Source: Gammaproteobacteria bacterium (GTDB taxonomy: Bacteria > Pseudomonadota > Gammaproteobacteria > Enterobacterales > Alteromonadaceae). From it: 64,000 nucleotides of DNA. This document shows, in pieces, positions 52,967 through 61,581 of this stretch. The stretch lies in NCBI GenBank assembly GCA_018825965.1, contig JAHKAA010000014.1:40620-104619 (forward strand). The letters are read 5' to 3'. The position numbers and the translations under genes were made by a program. Numbering within the stretch: position 1 is the first letter of the stretch; the number at the start of each line of letters is the position of its first letter. The notes below the pieces were generated by a model, which searched no databases, was not told the DNA's origin, and saw nothing but the letters and a program-made list of their open reading frames with translations.

Positions 52967-54264
52967 AGCGGCAGTTCCACTGTCACTTTTAATCCGCTGC
53001 TAAAATCAGAGGCTCCAAGGCGGATCTGGCCCTGATGCAAAACTACTATATCCCTTACTATAGCCAGGCCCAAACCTGAACCCAGAGTGCCGGATTGATG
53101 CCGGTCACCTCCTATCCGATAAAAGCGGTCAAATACCCTGTTGTATTCTTCCGCCGCTATACCTGGGCCATTATCCTGCACTACTAACAGCGCATGTTGT
53201 TGTTCAATACATAACTCGAGCTGGATAGAACCGCCCGCCTGAGTGTATTTACTGGCATTGCCGACCAGATTACTGACTAATAAACGCAAAGCAAAAGCAT
53301 CCCCTTTCAGTGACAAATGCTCAAGACCCAACAGCTCAATTTGTTGCTGCTTTTTCTCAATTTGTGGATACCAGTCGGCCACTACCTGACGGCATAACCC
53401 CGCAAGATCCAGCTGTTCAGTGCGGGCCTGAAAATGCTCAGGGTTGGTACGGTTTAACAGCATAATTTGTTCGATCAGCGCACTCATGCGCTCAACGCCA
53501 GTCTGCAAAGCCAACATGGAACCTTCAGGGTCGCTGATGTTTGATCGCTGCCACTGCTGCGATGCATTGTGTAAATTCACCTGCAATACGCTTAAAGGGG
53601 TACGTAGTTCGTGCGCTACATCAGAGGCAAAACGTTTTTCCCGTTCAAAGGCATCGGCTAAACGGGCAAATAACTGATTAGTGGTTTTCAGCATCTGGTC
53701 CAGTTCTGCCGGCACCTGGTCCAACTCGACCGGGCTTAAATCATTGGCTTTTTTTGACGACAGCTGAGCAGAGAAACGTTTTATAGGCGACAAGGCTTTA
53801 CTCACCACCAGCCATATTAATAAGGCTTGCAGCGGTAAACTCAGCACAACAGGATAAATAGAGGCTGTGATCACTTCATCCGCCAGTTGCTGCCGCTGTT
53901 TTAGCGGTTGTGCCACTATCACAGTCAGCACATCAGTGGGCGTCTGACGAAACACCCGCCATCTTTTACCGGCAAAATTATGCTCACTAAAACCTTCGGC
54001 ATCTGACATGCTTGTTTGTGGCGCCAAAGCGCTGCGATACACCAACTCGCCTTTTTGCCAGACTTGCAGCGCCAACCCCAGCTCTTGCTCTGAACCGGCC
54101 TGATACTGCTGCGACAAACTGGACGCCAATATCTGCAAATCCTGATCAAACAAAGCTTCGGCCCTGATGGCGCTTTGTTTATAGCTTTGCAAAGCCGCAA
54201 CAAAACTTATCAGCGTAAAAAGCGCGATCAGCACTGTCACTAAATAGCGGCGTAAGGATCTCAT
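52963..54264 (-). CDS. Sensor histidine kinase (QseC/PmrB-like)
   Basis: This 433-residue kinase has two transmembrane helices (about 7-28 and 132-152), a periplasmic sensor, a HAMP region and the HisKA motif FASDVAHELRTPLSVLQ with His near 218. The ATPase domain contains NLVGNASKYTQ, DNGPGIAAEEYNRVFDRFYR and GSGLGLAIV. It pairs with the response regulator four bases upstream and overlaps the cupredoxin gene by four bases, so the system is probably a dedicated sensor of its own downstream operon. Confidence 0.93.
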   Translation of the reverse strand: MRSLRRYLVTVLIALFTLISFVAALQSYKQSAIRAEALFDQDLQILASSLSQQYQAGSEQELGLALQVWQKGELVYRSALAPQTSMSDAEGFSEHNFAGKRWRVFRQTPTDVLTVIVAQPLKQRQQLADEVITASIYPVVLSLPLQALLIWLVVSKALSPIKRFSAQLSSKKANDLSPVELDQVPAELDQMLKTTNQLFARLADAFEREKRFASDVAHELRTPLSVLQVNLHNASQQWQRSNISDPEGSMLALQTGVERMSALIEQIMLLNRTNPEHFQARTEQLDLAGLCRQVVADWYPQIEKKQQQIELLGLEHLSLKGDAFALRLLVSNLVGNASKYTQAGGSIQLELCIEQQHALLVVQDNGPGIAAEEYNRVFDRFYRIGGDRHQSGTLGSGLGLAIVRDIVVLHQGQIRLGASDFSSGLKVTVELPL

Positions 54265-54268
54265 ATGA

Positions 54269-54928
54269 TTAGGTTGAACTCACACTGTAACCCACGCCAC
54301 GCAGGGTTTTAATAAAGTCTTTTGGCAACTTTTTACGTAAATTGGAGATATGCACTTCCAGCGCGTTGCTGGCTACTTCTTCACCCCAGGCGTACAAACT
54401 GGCTTCAAGCTGCTCGCGGGTTTTTATCCGTCCAGCCGACTCCATCAATTCTTTAAGTAACATATATTCGCGGCGTGACAAAGTTGCAGCTTCCCCTTCA
54501 ACCCGCACCAAGTGCGCGCTGGTGTCCAGTTCAACCTGTTGTAGTTTAATTAAATGCGTAGCCGCTGTGCCAAGCCGCCGCTCAATCACCCGTAAACGGG
54601 CAAATAATTCAGGCATAGCAAAAGGCTTCACCAGATAATCGTCTGCACCTAAATCCAGGCCACGGATCCTGTCATCTATCCCATCACGGGCAGTCAGCAC
54701 CAATACAGGCAAATGAGAGTCTTTCTGACGGCTTTGTTTTAATACCACCAGACCGTCCATATCAGGCAGACCTAAATCGAGGATCACGGCATCGCAGTCT
54801 TTGGCTTTGATGCTGCTTAAGGCATCTTGACCTGTACTTACGTGATTGACCACAAAACCCTGACTGGACAACGCCAGCACCAGGCCTTTGGCTAAATCTA
54901 AGTCGTCTTCGACCAGCAATAGTCTCAT
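54269..54928 (-). CDS. OmpR/PhoP-family response regulator
   Basis: This 219-residue regulator has a receiver domain with Asp8-Asp9, phospho-acceptor Asp51 (VILDLGLPDMDG), Thr79 region VLTARD and Lys101 region YLVKPF. The C-terminal winged helix ends with EVHISNLRKKLPKDFIKTL and GVGYSV. It is the first gene of the two-component unit and should control the cupredoxin/FTR1-like genes that follow. Confidence 0.94.
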   Translation of the reverse strand: MRLLLVEDDLDLAKGLVLALSSQGFVVNHVSTGQDALSSIKAKDCDAVILDLGLPDMDGLVVLKQSRQKDSHLPVLVLTARDGIDDRIRGLDLGADDYLVKPFAMPELFARLRVIERRLGTAATHLIKLQQVELDTSAHLVRVEGEAATLSRREYMLLKELMESAGRIKTREQLEASLYAWGEEVASNALEVHISNLRKKLPKDFIKTLRGVGYSVSST

Positions 54929-54997
54929 CGAATACCTTTCTCACTTGAATACAAAGGGGGATAAAGCCCTAAACAGCATCTGATTGTGGTTTGAGAC

Positions 54998-55020
54998 GGG
55001 CGGGGGCAAGCCCCGCCCCT
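54998..55020. repeat. GC-rich REP-like element, copy 2
   Basis: GGGCGGGG and CCCCGCCC form perfect 8-bp arms around GCAAG. It is near-identical to the element at 47162-47184. It lies between the TPR gene and the response-regulator gene. Confidence 0.65.
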
Positions 55021-55034
55021 ACACGTTTTGTAGA

Positions 55035-55682
55035 TTAACGTTTTAGCTTTTTCGCTACTTTGGCTTCCAGCGCAGCGATTTCCTGCAACCGGCCTTGATC
55101 GGCAGTTGGACGATCAGGACGAGGTGCAGCCTGTTTTGCCTTTTCAATGTAACTCATGGCTGCTTTATAGTCGCGCTCTTCTGTTAAAAATTCTGCATAA
55201 AAATAATTAGGATCAATACCTTGAGGATTAATGCTCAACGCTTTTTCCAGCATTTTTTTGGCATTTTTGTCACTGCCAAAACCAATAGGCCAGCCTGGTA
55301 CTTTGTAGTACAGCACACCTAAACTAGTGTAAGCCGAACCTTGTAAGGCCTGACTGTCAATTTTAAGCGCAGCTTCCAGGTCAGCTTTGGACTCTTCCGC
55401 CAGCGACATAGCACCCAACCCACCTTTTACACCGGCATAACTGGATTTAATAATGCCACGCCAAATCAATGCTTCGGCTTTATCCGGATTAGCAGCAACC
55501 ACCTCATTGGCTTGTTTGACCAGCTCTGGAAAAGCTTTTTCTTTCTGCTCTTCGCTCATTGCGTAATTCACTTCAGCCCAGCGGTCCTGCAAAGGTTTAA
55601 TATCCTGCAGTACATCAGCCTGTGCCACCTGAACTAAAAATAAAGCTGGAATTAAAACTAATTTTTTAAAGACGTTATTCAT
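55035..55682 (-). CDS. Exported TPR protein
   Basis: This 215-residue protein has a signal peptide ending in QVAQAD and then TPR-type helices: EALIWRGIIKSSYAG, GSAYTSLGVLYYKVPGW, NAKKMLEKALSINPQG and NYFYAEFLTEERDYKAAMSY. It lies 10 bases after the SDR gene and may be the fifth gene of the hemolysin/ligase operon. The function is unknown. Confidence 0.82.
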   Translation of the reverse strand: MNNVFKKLVLIPALFLVQVAQADVLQDIKPLQDRWAEVNYAMSEEQKEKAFPELVKQANEVVAANPDKAEALIWRGIIKSSYAGVKGGLGAMSLAEESKADLEAALKIDSQALQGSAYTSLGVLYYKVPGWPIGFGSDKNAKKMLEKALSINPQGIDPNYFYAEFLTEERDYKAAMSYIEKAKQAAPRPDRPTADQGRLQEIAALEAKVAKKLKR

Positions 55683-55692
55683 ATCTACCTCG

Positions 55693-56478
55693 TTAGTGGT
55701 TTTTGCCCACTGCCATTAATTCGATCAGTGTTAATTTACTTTTTAACCCCCTATCCACCAGTGCCGGGAACAGAGCGTTCAGGCGGACAAAAATCCGTTC
55801 AGGCCAACCGAGAAAACGGCGCAGCTCGTTCGACTTCAACTGTTTAACCAACTGCTCTGCCACCCACTTAGGGCTATCCATACTGTTGCCAAGCTGTTGA
55901 TTGAGCTGTACTACATCGCTGGAGTTAATAGCGGTTTCTGTCGCTCGTGGTGCAAAATACTTCACCTGTATGCCACTATCAGCCAGCTCACGCTGCAGGG
56001 CTTCGGTAAAACCTCGTAAACCAAACTTGGTGGCGCAATAGCCGGTAAAACCAGGATGGCCAATACTGCCAAAGGCAGATCCGACATTGAGGATTTGGCC
56101 TTTCTGCTTACGCAGCATGGGTAGAAAAAGCTGGCATAGCTGCATAGGCACCAACAGATTAATGCTGACCAGGTCGCTAAATTGCTGCTGCTGACATAAA
56201 CCAAACTGACTGATCCCCGCGTTGTTAATCAGCACATCAATGCCCCCCTGTTGCTGACAAAACTGCAGTAAGCCCTGTTGCTCTTCAGTGCTGGTTAAAT
56301 CGCAGCAGTAGATCAAGCTTTCTGCAGCCAACTGGTTTTGCAGCGCTCGCAGCTTTTCAACGGAACGGCCAGTTAAAATCAACCGTGCGCCCCCGGTGCT
56401 TAACTGTCTGGCGACTTCTGCGCCTATACCACCCGTAGCCCCTGTCAGCAGCACAGTTTTGCCTGCTAACCCGCTCAT
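55693..56478 (-). CDS. Short-chain dehydrogenase/reductase of the HDO operon
   Basis: This 261-residue SDR has the NAD(P) motif TGATGGIGAE near residue 13, NNAG, and the active-site pair YCATK preceded by a conserved Ser (NVGSAFGS). It carries a C-terminal extension (FVRLNALFPALVDRGLKSKL) that may touch the membrane. Its start overlaps the oxidase stop codon by ATGA. In this operon it probably reduces or oxidises the product of the ligase/oxidase steps; the substrate is unknown. Confidence 0.88.
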   Translation of the reverse strand: MSGLAGKTVLLTGATGGIGAEVARQLSTGGARLILTGRSVEKLRALQNQLAAESLIYCCDLTSTEEQQGLLQFCQQQGGIDVLINNAGISQFGLCQQQQFSDLVSINLLVPMQLCQLFLPMLRKQKGQILNVGSAFGSIGHPGFTGYCATKFGLRGFTEALQRELADSGIQVKYFAPRATETAINSSDVVQLNQQLGNSMDSPKWVAEQLVKQLKSNELRRFLGWPERIFVRLNALFPALVDRGLKSKLTLIELMAVGKNH

Positions 56479-57167
56479 GCTATGGCCTCCACTACCTGCA
56501 CTTTTTTCGTCAGGCCATGCGGTTGTTCCAGACTACGAAATACGTCACCGTATAAGTGGAAAAAACGTTTAGCGCTATGGATAATCAGCGTCTGATCGGC
56601 CAGGTCCGTGATCTTATCCATCAGGCTTTCAAAGAACTTGATATGGTCTTGATCCAAAACACCATGGGAGTTCAGATAGCTAAAAGCTTTAGGTGGTAAC
56701 TGCAAAGTACCGGCTATTTTGCTTGCAGCCTGCTCTGCTAAAGCGATGGACGTGCCTTCCAGCACCAGCACCATGCCAAAAAAGCACAATGGATTAACAC
56801 GGCGCACCGAATCATAGGCATAAGACACCATCAGCTCAGTGGCAAAAGCCGGTGTACTGGCACGGGCCTGCTCTTTGTCATAACCACAAGCTGCTATATC
56901 GTTTAATACCCATTCCTGATGGCCTAATTCTTCTTCAATGTATTCAGCCACAGCTTCACGTAACCATTCTTTGGACTCAGGTAACAGGGCCCCAACAGAC
57001 ATCAACAGCGGTACTGTATGTTTGACGTGATGATAGGCCTGAGTAAGAAAAGCCACGTAGTGATCCAAGGTAAAATCCCCGGCAAAAGTACGGCGGATCA
57101 TCGGAGCGTCCAGTAAATAAGCACGCTCTTGTTCGGTGGCGTTAACCAGCGTCTGATAAAAACTCAT
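56475..57167 (-). CDS. Heme-oxygenase-like diiron oxidase (HDO/TenA-fold)
   Basis: This 230-residue all-helical protein has the HDO metal-ligand pattern in the right order: ExxH as Glu80-Leu-Gly-His83 (EEELGHQEW), Glu137 in VLEGTS, and HxxxDxxH as His168...Asp172..His175. Enzymes with these ligands (UndA, SznF, CADD type) use two iron ions and O2 for difficult oxidations such as decarboxylation to alkenes or N-oxygenation. Plain TenA proteins lack these residues. It overlaps the ligase gene by 26 bases and the SDR gene by four. The reaction here is not known. Confidence 0.8.
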   Translation of the reverse strand: MSFYQTLVNATEQERAYLLDAPMIRRTFAGDFTLDHYVAFLTQAYHHVKHTVPLLMSVGALLPESKEWLREAVAEYIEEELGHQEWVLNDIAACGYDKEQARASTPAFATELMVSYAYDSVRRVNPLCFFGMVLVLEGTSIALAEQAASKIAGTLQLPPKAFSYLNSHGVLDQDHIKFFESLMDKITDLADQTLIIHSAKRFFHLYGDVFRSLEQPHGLTKKVQVVEAIA

Positions 57168-58629
57168 AGGATCCTCCAGTTAGATCATTAGAAACAAATA
57201 AATCATTGATTTCGCTTTGGTATTTTTTGAACACTTCAGCACGGCGTGGCCGGCCATTGGCTGTTAAAGTGCCGTCGGCCACAGACAAAGGGTGAGTTAA
57301 CAACTGATAAGCTTTGATTTGGGCATAATCCGGTAACTGTTGGTTAACCTGCGCCAGATAAGCGGGCAACTGTGCTACCGCTTTGAGATCCGCCAGATAC
57401 AACAAGGCAGCACAATATGGTTGAGCATCGCCCACCAGCACGGCCTGACGGATCAAACCACTTTGAGTTAATAATGCCTCTGGCCATTCAGGTGAAATAT
57501 TGCGACCCAGGCTTGAGATCAGTAGGTTTTTACGACGACCTAAAATACGTAACCGGCCTTGTGCATCCAGTTCACCTAAATCGCCGGTAAAGACTTTGTC
57601 GCTTCGAGACGCCGCATCGCCTAAATAACCAAGAAATGACTGATTCACCACAATTTCACCATCGATGATTTCAATATCGCGATGGGCCAAAGGCAGGCCC
57701 ACTAATTCCAGCTCTGTCGCAGTGCTTTGGCGTGCATCTACACTGGATAAGGCCACCACAGAAGCACATTCGCTCAGGCCATAGCCCTGATATACAGGTA
57801 AACCCAAACGTGCCGCCTGTTGCAATAAAGCCACTGATACATGAGCCCCACCGACAGCAATAAACTCCAATGATTCTGGTGCTTGCCAGCCTTGAGCGCG
57901 TGCCATCACCAGTAATTGCAGTAGTTCAGGCACTAAAATCAGGCTTTTGGGTGCTGTGCTGCTGATTAGCGCCAGCAAAGCTTGTGGATTAGTCAGTTGA
58001 CTACCGCTAAAACCACGCAAAAAGTCCGGAGCTATCGACACTTCACCGCCTGCCAATAAAGGTGCATAAATACCAGCGATATTTTCCAGTAAAGTGCTTA
58101 AAGGCAATAAACACAGATGCTTAGGCGCGTCTTGGTTGATGCGTTCCAGCAGACTGTGCGCTACATCAAGCTGACTTTGCGCCGATAAACAGACACCTTT
58201 TGGCTGCCCTGTAGAGCCCGAGGTAAAGGTAATTTTCTGACAAGTGGCAGGAATCACAGCGCCAGGGCTTTGTAACTCGCGCCGATACAACAATAAATCA
58301 CCCACTTGTTCCAGCAAGGTAAATTCTGCCGCGTCTTGCTCTTTGTCTGAAATGTAAAAATCAGGTTCCAGCTGTGTCATGACATGGGCAAGCTGGCTTT
58401 CAGATAAATAAGTAGGCAGCGGCACCAGGAGTAAATCCGCATCCAGACAAGCTAAATCCAGCAAGGCCCACTGAGCACTACTATTGGCCGCCAAGGCGAT
58501 ACGCTGTGCGCCATATCCCAGCAATAGTTCCTGCCATATCGCCATTTTCTTTTTGATTTGAGCTTGTGAATAAGCCATACCTGTCGCTAAATCGCGCAAA
58601 ATAGCAGTCTTTGGTAACTCAATACGCAT
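57142..58629 (-). CDS. AMP-forming acyl-CoA synthetase-like ligase
   Basis: This 495-residue adenylate-forming enzyme has the A3 motif FTSGSTGQPKG (135-145), A5 YQGYGLSECA, A7 TGDLGELDAQGRLRILGR and a C-terminal subdomain. At the A10 position, where the family has a catalytic Lys, the sequence is NGRPRR (458-463), so Arg460 replaces it. Adenylation of an acid may be altered, or the thioester step alone may be supported. Its ATG overlaps the stop of the hemolysin-family gene (TGATG). The substrate is unknown. Confidence 0.88.
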   Translation of the reverse strand: MRIELPKTAILRDLATGMAYSQAQIKKKMAIWQELLLGYGAQRIALAANSSAQWALLDLACLDADLLLVPLPTYLSESQLAHVMTQLEPDFYISDKEQDAAEFTLLEQVGDLLLYRRELQSPGAVIPATCQKITFTSGSTGQPKGVCLSAQSQLDVAHSLLERINQDAPKHLCLLPLSTLLENIAGIYAPLLAGGEVSIAPDFLRGFSGSQLTNPQALLALISSTAPKSLILVPELLQLLVMARAQGWQAPESLEFIAVGGAHVSVALLQQAARLGLPVYQGYGLSECASVVALSSVDARQSTATELELVGLPLAHRDIEIIDGEIVVNQSFLGYLGDAASRSDKVFTGDLGELDAQGRLRILGRRKNLLISSLGRNISPEWPEALLTQSGLIRQAVLVGDAQPYCAALLYLADLKAVAQLPAYLAQVNQQLPDYAQIKAYQLLTHPLSVADGTLTANGRPRRAEVFKKYQSEINDLFVSNDLTGGSYEFLSDAG

Positions 58630-59321
58630 CAGCAGTCTCCTTTTGGTAAACGAGCCACTAACTGATGCAACTGCGGCCAGTGCTGATGGGCTAAAGCTGT
58701 TAATTTTTCATCGCTATGAATAAGACGGGTCACAGCGGCCAAATCCATCACACAAACTTTTGGATTGGTGTCGTAATAACTGCCCCAACTGGCAGCCTCT
58801 TCACCTAAGGCTTCTGCTTTTGCTTCGCCAAGCTCTGTCAGTTCAATGCCATGACGACTTAAAATGCCCCGCACCACAGAGGTAGCTGCACAGAGCAAAT
58901 AACGGTAATTTAGCTGATCGAGTGCATAAGCCATCAGTACAAACAACTGCAATAAGCTCTGTCTGTTGGATGCATATAAATGACCAATTTCAATCAGTTG
59001 AGAACGTTCAGCCTGCATGCCATAAGTGGCCAGCAACTGCTCTACAGGAGCGGGTAAGTAGTGTTCGATAAATAAATCTGTCTGAGCAGCACAACGCAAT
59101 CCAAGCACAGCCTGCCATTCACCCGCTCTGCTTACGCCTAAAAGATTTGGCATAAATTTATGCACATCGGCCTGATAGGCTTTAGCAAAACCTGAGGCAA
59201 TAAACTGCTCAATAGAAACACGCTGCATGTCTGAGGCTTTTACTAACTGCAACTGTGCCTTGGTGTCCGGTACTGACACAGTGACAGCTACAGAGGGGTC
59301 GAACTGATAAGAAGACAACAT
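58629..59321 (-). CDS. Thermostable-hemolysin family protein (GNAT-like)
   Basis: This 230-residue protein starts at ATG 59321 (AGGAG seven bases upstream). It matches the thermostable hemolysin/delta-VPH family: ASGFAKAYQADVHKFMPNLL, QLIEIGHLYASNRQ and a long central helix region. The fold is related to GNAT and acyl-homoserine-lactone synthase enzymes. The family name comes from a Vibrio hemolysin, but membership in a biosynthetic operon suggests an acyltransferase activity. It heads the coupled operon with ligase, diiron oxidase and SDR. Confidence 0.82.
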   Translation of the reverse strand: MLSSYQFDPSVAVTVSVPDTKAQLQLVKASDMQRVSIEQFIASGFAKAYQADVHKFMPNLLGVSRAGEWQAVLGLRCAAQTDLFIEHYLPAPVEQLLATYGMQAERSQLIEIGHLYASNRQSLLQLFVLMAYALDQLNYRYLLCAATSVVRGILSRHGIELTELGEAKAEALGEEAASWGSYYDTNPKVCVMDLAAVTRLIHSDEKLTALAHQHWPQLHQLVARLPKGDC

Positions 59322-59425
59322 AAGCACACTCCTGCATACCGATTTAGCAGGCAGTGTGCGGCAACAAGCTTAAAGAAAACTTAAGGAAGCAAAAATGTTG
59401 AAATGAGTCACATTGATCTAGCGAT

Positions 59426-59455
59426 AAAAAAACCACCCGATCGGATCATTTTTGT
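59426..59455 (-). terminator. Weak terminator candidate of the lipoprotein gene
   Basis: On the minus strand an ATCC/GGGT stem with loop GATC is followed by GGTTTTTT directly after the lipoprotein stop codon. The stem is short and uses a G-T pair. Confidence 0.35.
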
Positions 59456-59456
59456 T

Positions 59457-60335
59457 TTAGCGCCACTCTTTATCCAGCCAATCGTACATCAATAGGCTGT
59501 AAGTTGCGGCTATCATCAAAGCTTGATCCGCATCAGTGGCCTGCTGGTGAACCCAAAGTCGTGGCACTTTGCCCTCAAAAGCTAAAGCGGCCTGTTGCAG
59601 TTGATTGGCACTGATAATAACGCCTGTGATTTGCCGACCCCAACCCGGGCCCTGGACCCATTGATTATTGATCAGCTCCAGTCGATCGGTCACAGCGTTG
59701 ATCTGAACGCTTTGCCTGTCCGATCGTAGTTGCATACGTGCCTGAGCATTGTGTTTTGTTTCCACTACTAATTGCCAGTTTTGACTGGTCGTGTTCAAAC
59801 TGCACCCCAGGTAACTATGCTCTCGTTGCTGATCAGTAGAAACCACTTGCTCTGAGTTTTCAGAATTACGAAATTCGGTCACCGCATTTAAGTACATAAT
59901 ACGGCAGTGAGTTTGCACCAAAGTTTGTCCTGCAAAGTTGACATCAAAGGCAAAATCGCGTTTGCCCGTCTCTTCCATTTGCTTCACAAAATCACTTTGG
60001 TTGTCAGTCAGATCGTCCAGAATAAAGTTGAACAAGCTCTTTGGCTGCTGTTGCTGACCAGGGATGCCTGAACTCATCAGGCCAGGGCTGGATTGAGTGG
60101 TGTTTTGCCAACTCACCTGGGTCGATGCAATACTGAATGGTCCAAGTTGTTGTTGATACGCCTTTTCAGTGAATTGCCATGCTGGTTTTTTCAGCTCATA
60201 TCTGCTGCTGTTTTTTTCAAAATCTGAGTCCAGCGTTATAGTACTGTCCAGAACATTCTGACAGGCGGTTAACAAGGCAATACAGGTAAGAGTACATAAA
60301 AACCTATAGTTAGTAGTGAAGAGTTTAAAGGCCAT
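59457..60335 (-). CDS. Hypothetical lipoprotein
   Basis: This 292-residue protein has the lipobox ALLTAC with Cys25. The rest has alternating beta-strands and Gln/Asn-rich loops (IPGQQQQPKSLFNF), with two further Cys residues that could form a disulfide. No family was recognised. It lies downstream of lodB on the same strand with a gap of about 110 bases. Confidence 0.72.
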   Translation of the reverse strand: MAFKLFTTNYRFLCTLTCIALLTACQNVLDSTITLDSDFEKNSSRYELKKPAWQFTEKAYQQQLGPFSIASTQVSWQNTTQSSPGLMSSGIPGQQQQPKSLFNFILDDLTDNQSDFVKQMEETGKRDFAFDVNFAGQTLVQTHCRIMYLNAVTEFRNSENSEQVVSTDQQREHSYLGCSLNTTSQNWQLVVETKHNAQARMQLRSDRQSVQINAVTDRLELINNQWVQGPGWGRQITGVIISANQLQQAALAFEGKVPRLWVHQQATDADQALMIAATYSLLMYDWLDKEWR

Positions 60336-60443
60336 AAAAAATTCTTAGCATCAGTGCTTTTAATGAGTTGGCCAGATTCTAACGGATTGATCGTAAACAT
60401 TCATTGGTTTGACTTATACCCATACTTCAACACCAGCTCTGCG

Positions 60444-61553
60444 TTATTCCACCACTTCATAAAAGCGTTTTTTGTGATCCAGATAATGTTGCCAGATGCT
60501 GTCCAGTTGCGCCTGATACAAAGCAGATGTTTTGTGATAGTGCAATCCATGTTCAATCAGCAATTCAGCCAGTTGCATGGCCGTTGCCATCGCATTAAAG
60601 ATGCCTTGTGAAGATAGTGGGTCAAAACTCAGAGCCGCATCACCAATGGCAAACCAGCCTTCGCCGCAGCCTTGAGATAGTTTTGACGAATTAGCTGCAA
60701 CCACAGCATGCAGCTGCTCTGTGCCCGGAATGATCTGTTGCACTAAAGTACCAAGGCCAGGCGCTTCGGCTGCGGCTTTTAAAAAGGTACGGCTGCACTG
60801 GCTTAAGTTTTTGTCCAGTTGACTGGCCTGGATTTGTAAAGCAAAAAGCCTGGCCTGAATCGCAGTTCCGGTGAAATCGGCTTGTGCCTGCAGAGCAGGC
60901 TCAAAAGGTAACTTAGGTAAAGGCGCGCTGTACCACCAGCCCTCTGATACTGAACTTAACACACTGATATGCTTACGAACTTTTACTGCAGCCGTCAGCC
61001 AGACCGACAACTGCTGATCAAAGTTCTGTCTGCTTTGCCCCAGCGCCCTGGCAAAACTACTATGACGACCTGTGGCATCAATCACCAGTTGGCAATGAAC
61101 CTCTGTCTGCTGCGAGTTATGCTGCAATTCAACACACCAACCGTCCGGTGTTTGTTCACTTTTGACAAAACGGGCAGGCCAAAGACAAGACACACCCCGC
61201 ATTTGTACAACGTCACGTAATTGCTGTTCAAACAATTGCCGATCCAGATGCCAGCCATGGCCATCAGGATTGGCGAGGTGATCCACCAGTGTAGGAGTTT
61301 CAGTGCCCCAATAAGACAACAGGCCGTGAGAGGTTAAATGACCGTCATTTAACAGCTCCGACAGCCTGAGTTTATGCAAAATACGTCCTGCGGCGGGAGC
61401 CAGACATTCACCTACCCTTTCTTTTGGTACAGAGTGCAGATCCACCAGCACCACTGAATAAAATGGCGCTAATGCAAGGGCGGCAATACAGCCGCCTATA
61501 CCTGCACCTAACACCACTATCTGTGTTTTATTGACCAGCCTGGTATCATCCAT
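60444..61553 (-). CDS. lodB: LodB-like FAD-dependent maturation protein
   Basis: This 369-residue flavoprotein has the dinucleotide-binding motif VVLGAGIGG (GxGxxG at 16-21), a second FAD segment, GEGWFAIGDAALSFDPLSSQ, and IDATGRHSSFARALG. The overall pattern is that of halogenase-like/geranylgeranyl-reductase-like monooxygenases, as in LodB. LodB is needed to form the cysteine tryptophylquinone of LodA. It follows lodA after 28 bases, which supports that role. Confidence 0.85.
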   Translation of the reverse strand: MDDTRLVNKTQIVVLGAGIGGCIAALALAPFYSVVLVDLHSVPKERVGECLAPAAGRILHKLRLSELLNDGHLTSHGLLSYWGTETPTLVDHLANPDGHGWHLDRQLFEQQLRDVVQMRGVSCLWPARFVKSEQTPDGWCVELQHNSQQTEVHCQLVIDATGRHSSFARALGQSRQNFDQQLSVWLTAAVKVRKHISVLSSVSEGWWYSAPLPKLPFEPALQAQADFTGTAIQARLFALQIQASQLDKNLSQCSRTFLKAAAEAPGLGTLVQQIIPGTEQLHAVVAANSSKLSQGCGEGWFAIGDAALSFDPLSSQGIFNAMATAMQLAELLIEHGLHYHKTSALYQAQLDSIWQHYLDHKKRFYEVVE

Positions 61554-61581
61554 GTCTTGATCCCTTCCCTGCTTCGCCCGC

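Noticed and set aside
58629..59321. A toxin function suggested by the thermostable-hemolysin family name
   Set aside because: There is no signal peptide or pore-forming feature, and the operon context and GNAT-like fold favour an enzyme. The name was kept only as a family label.
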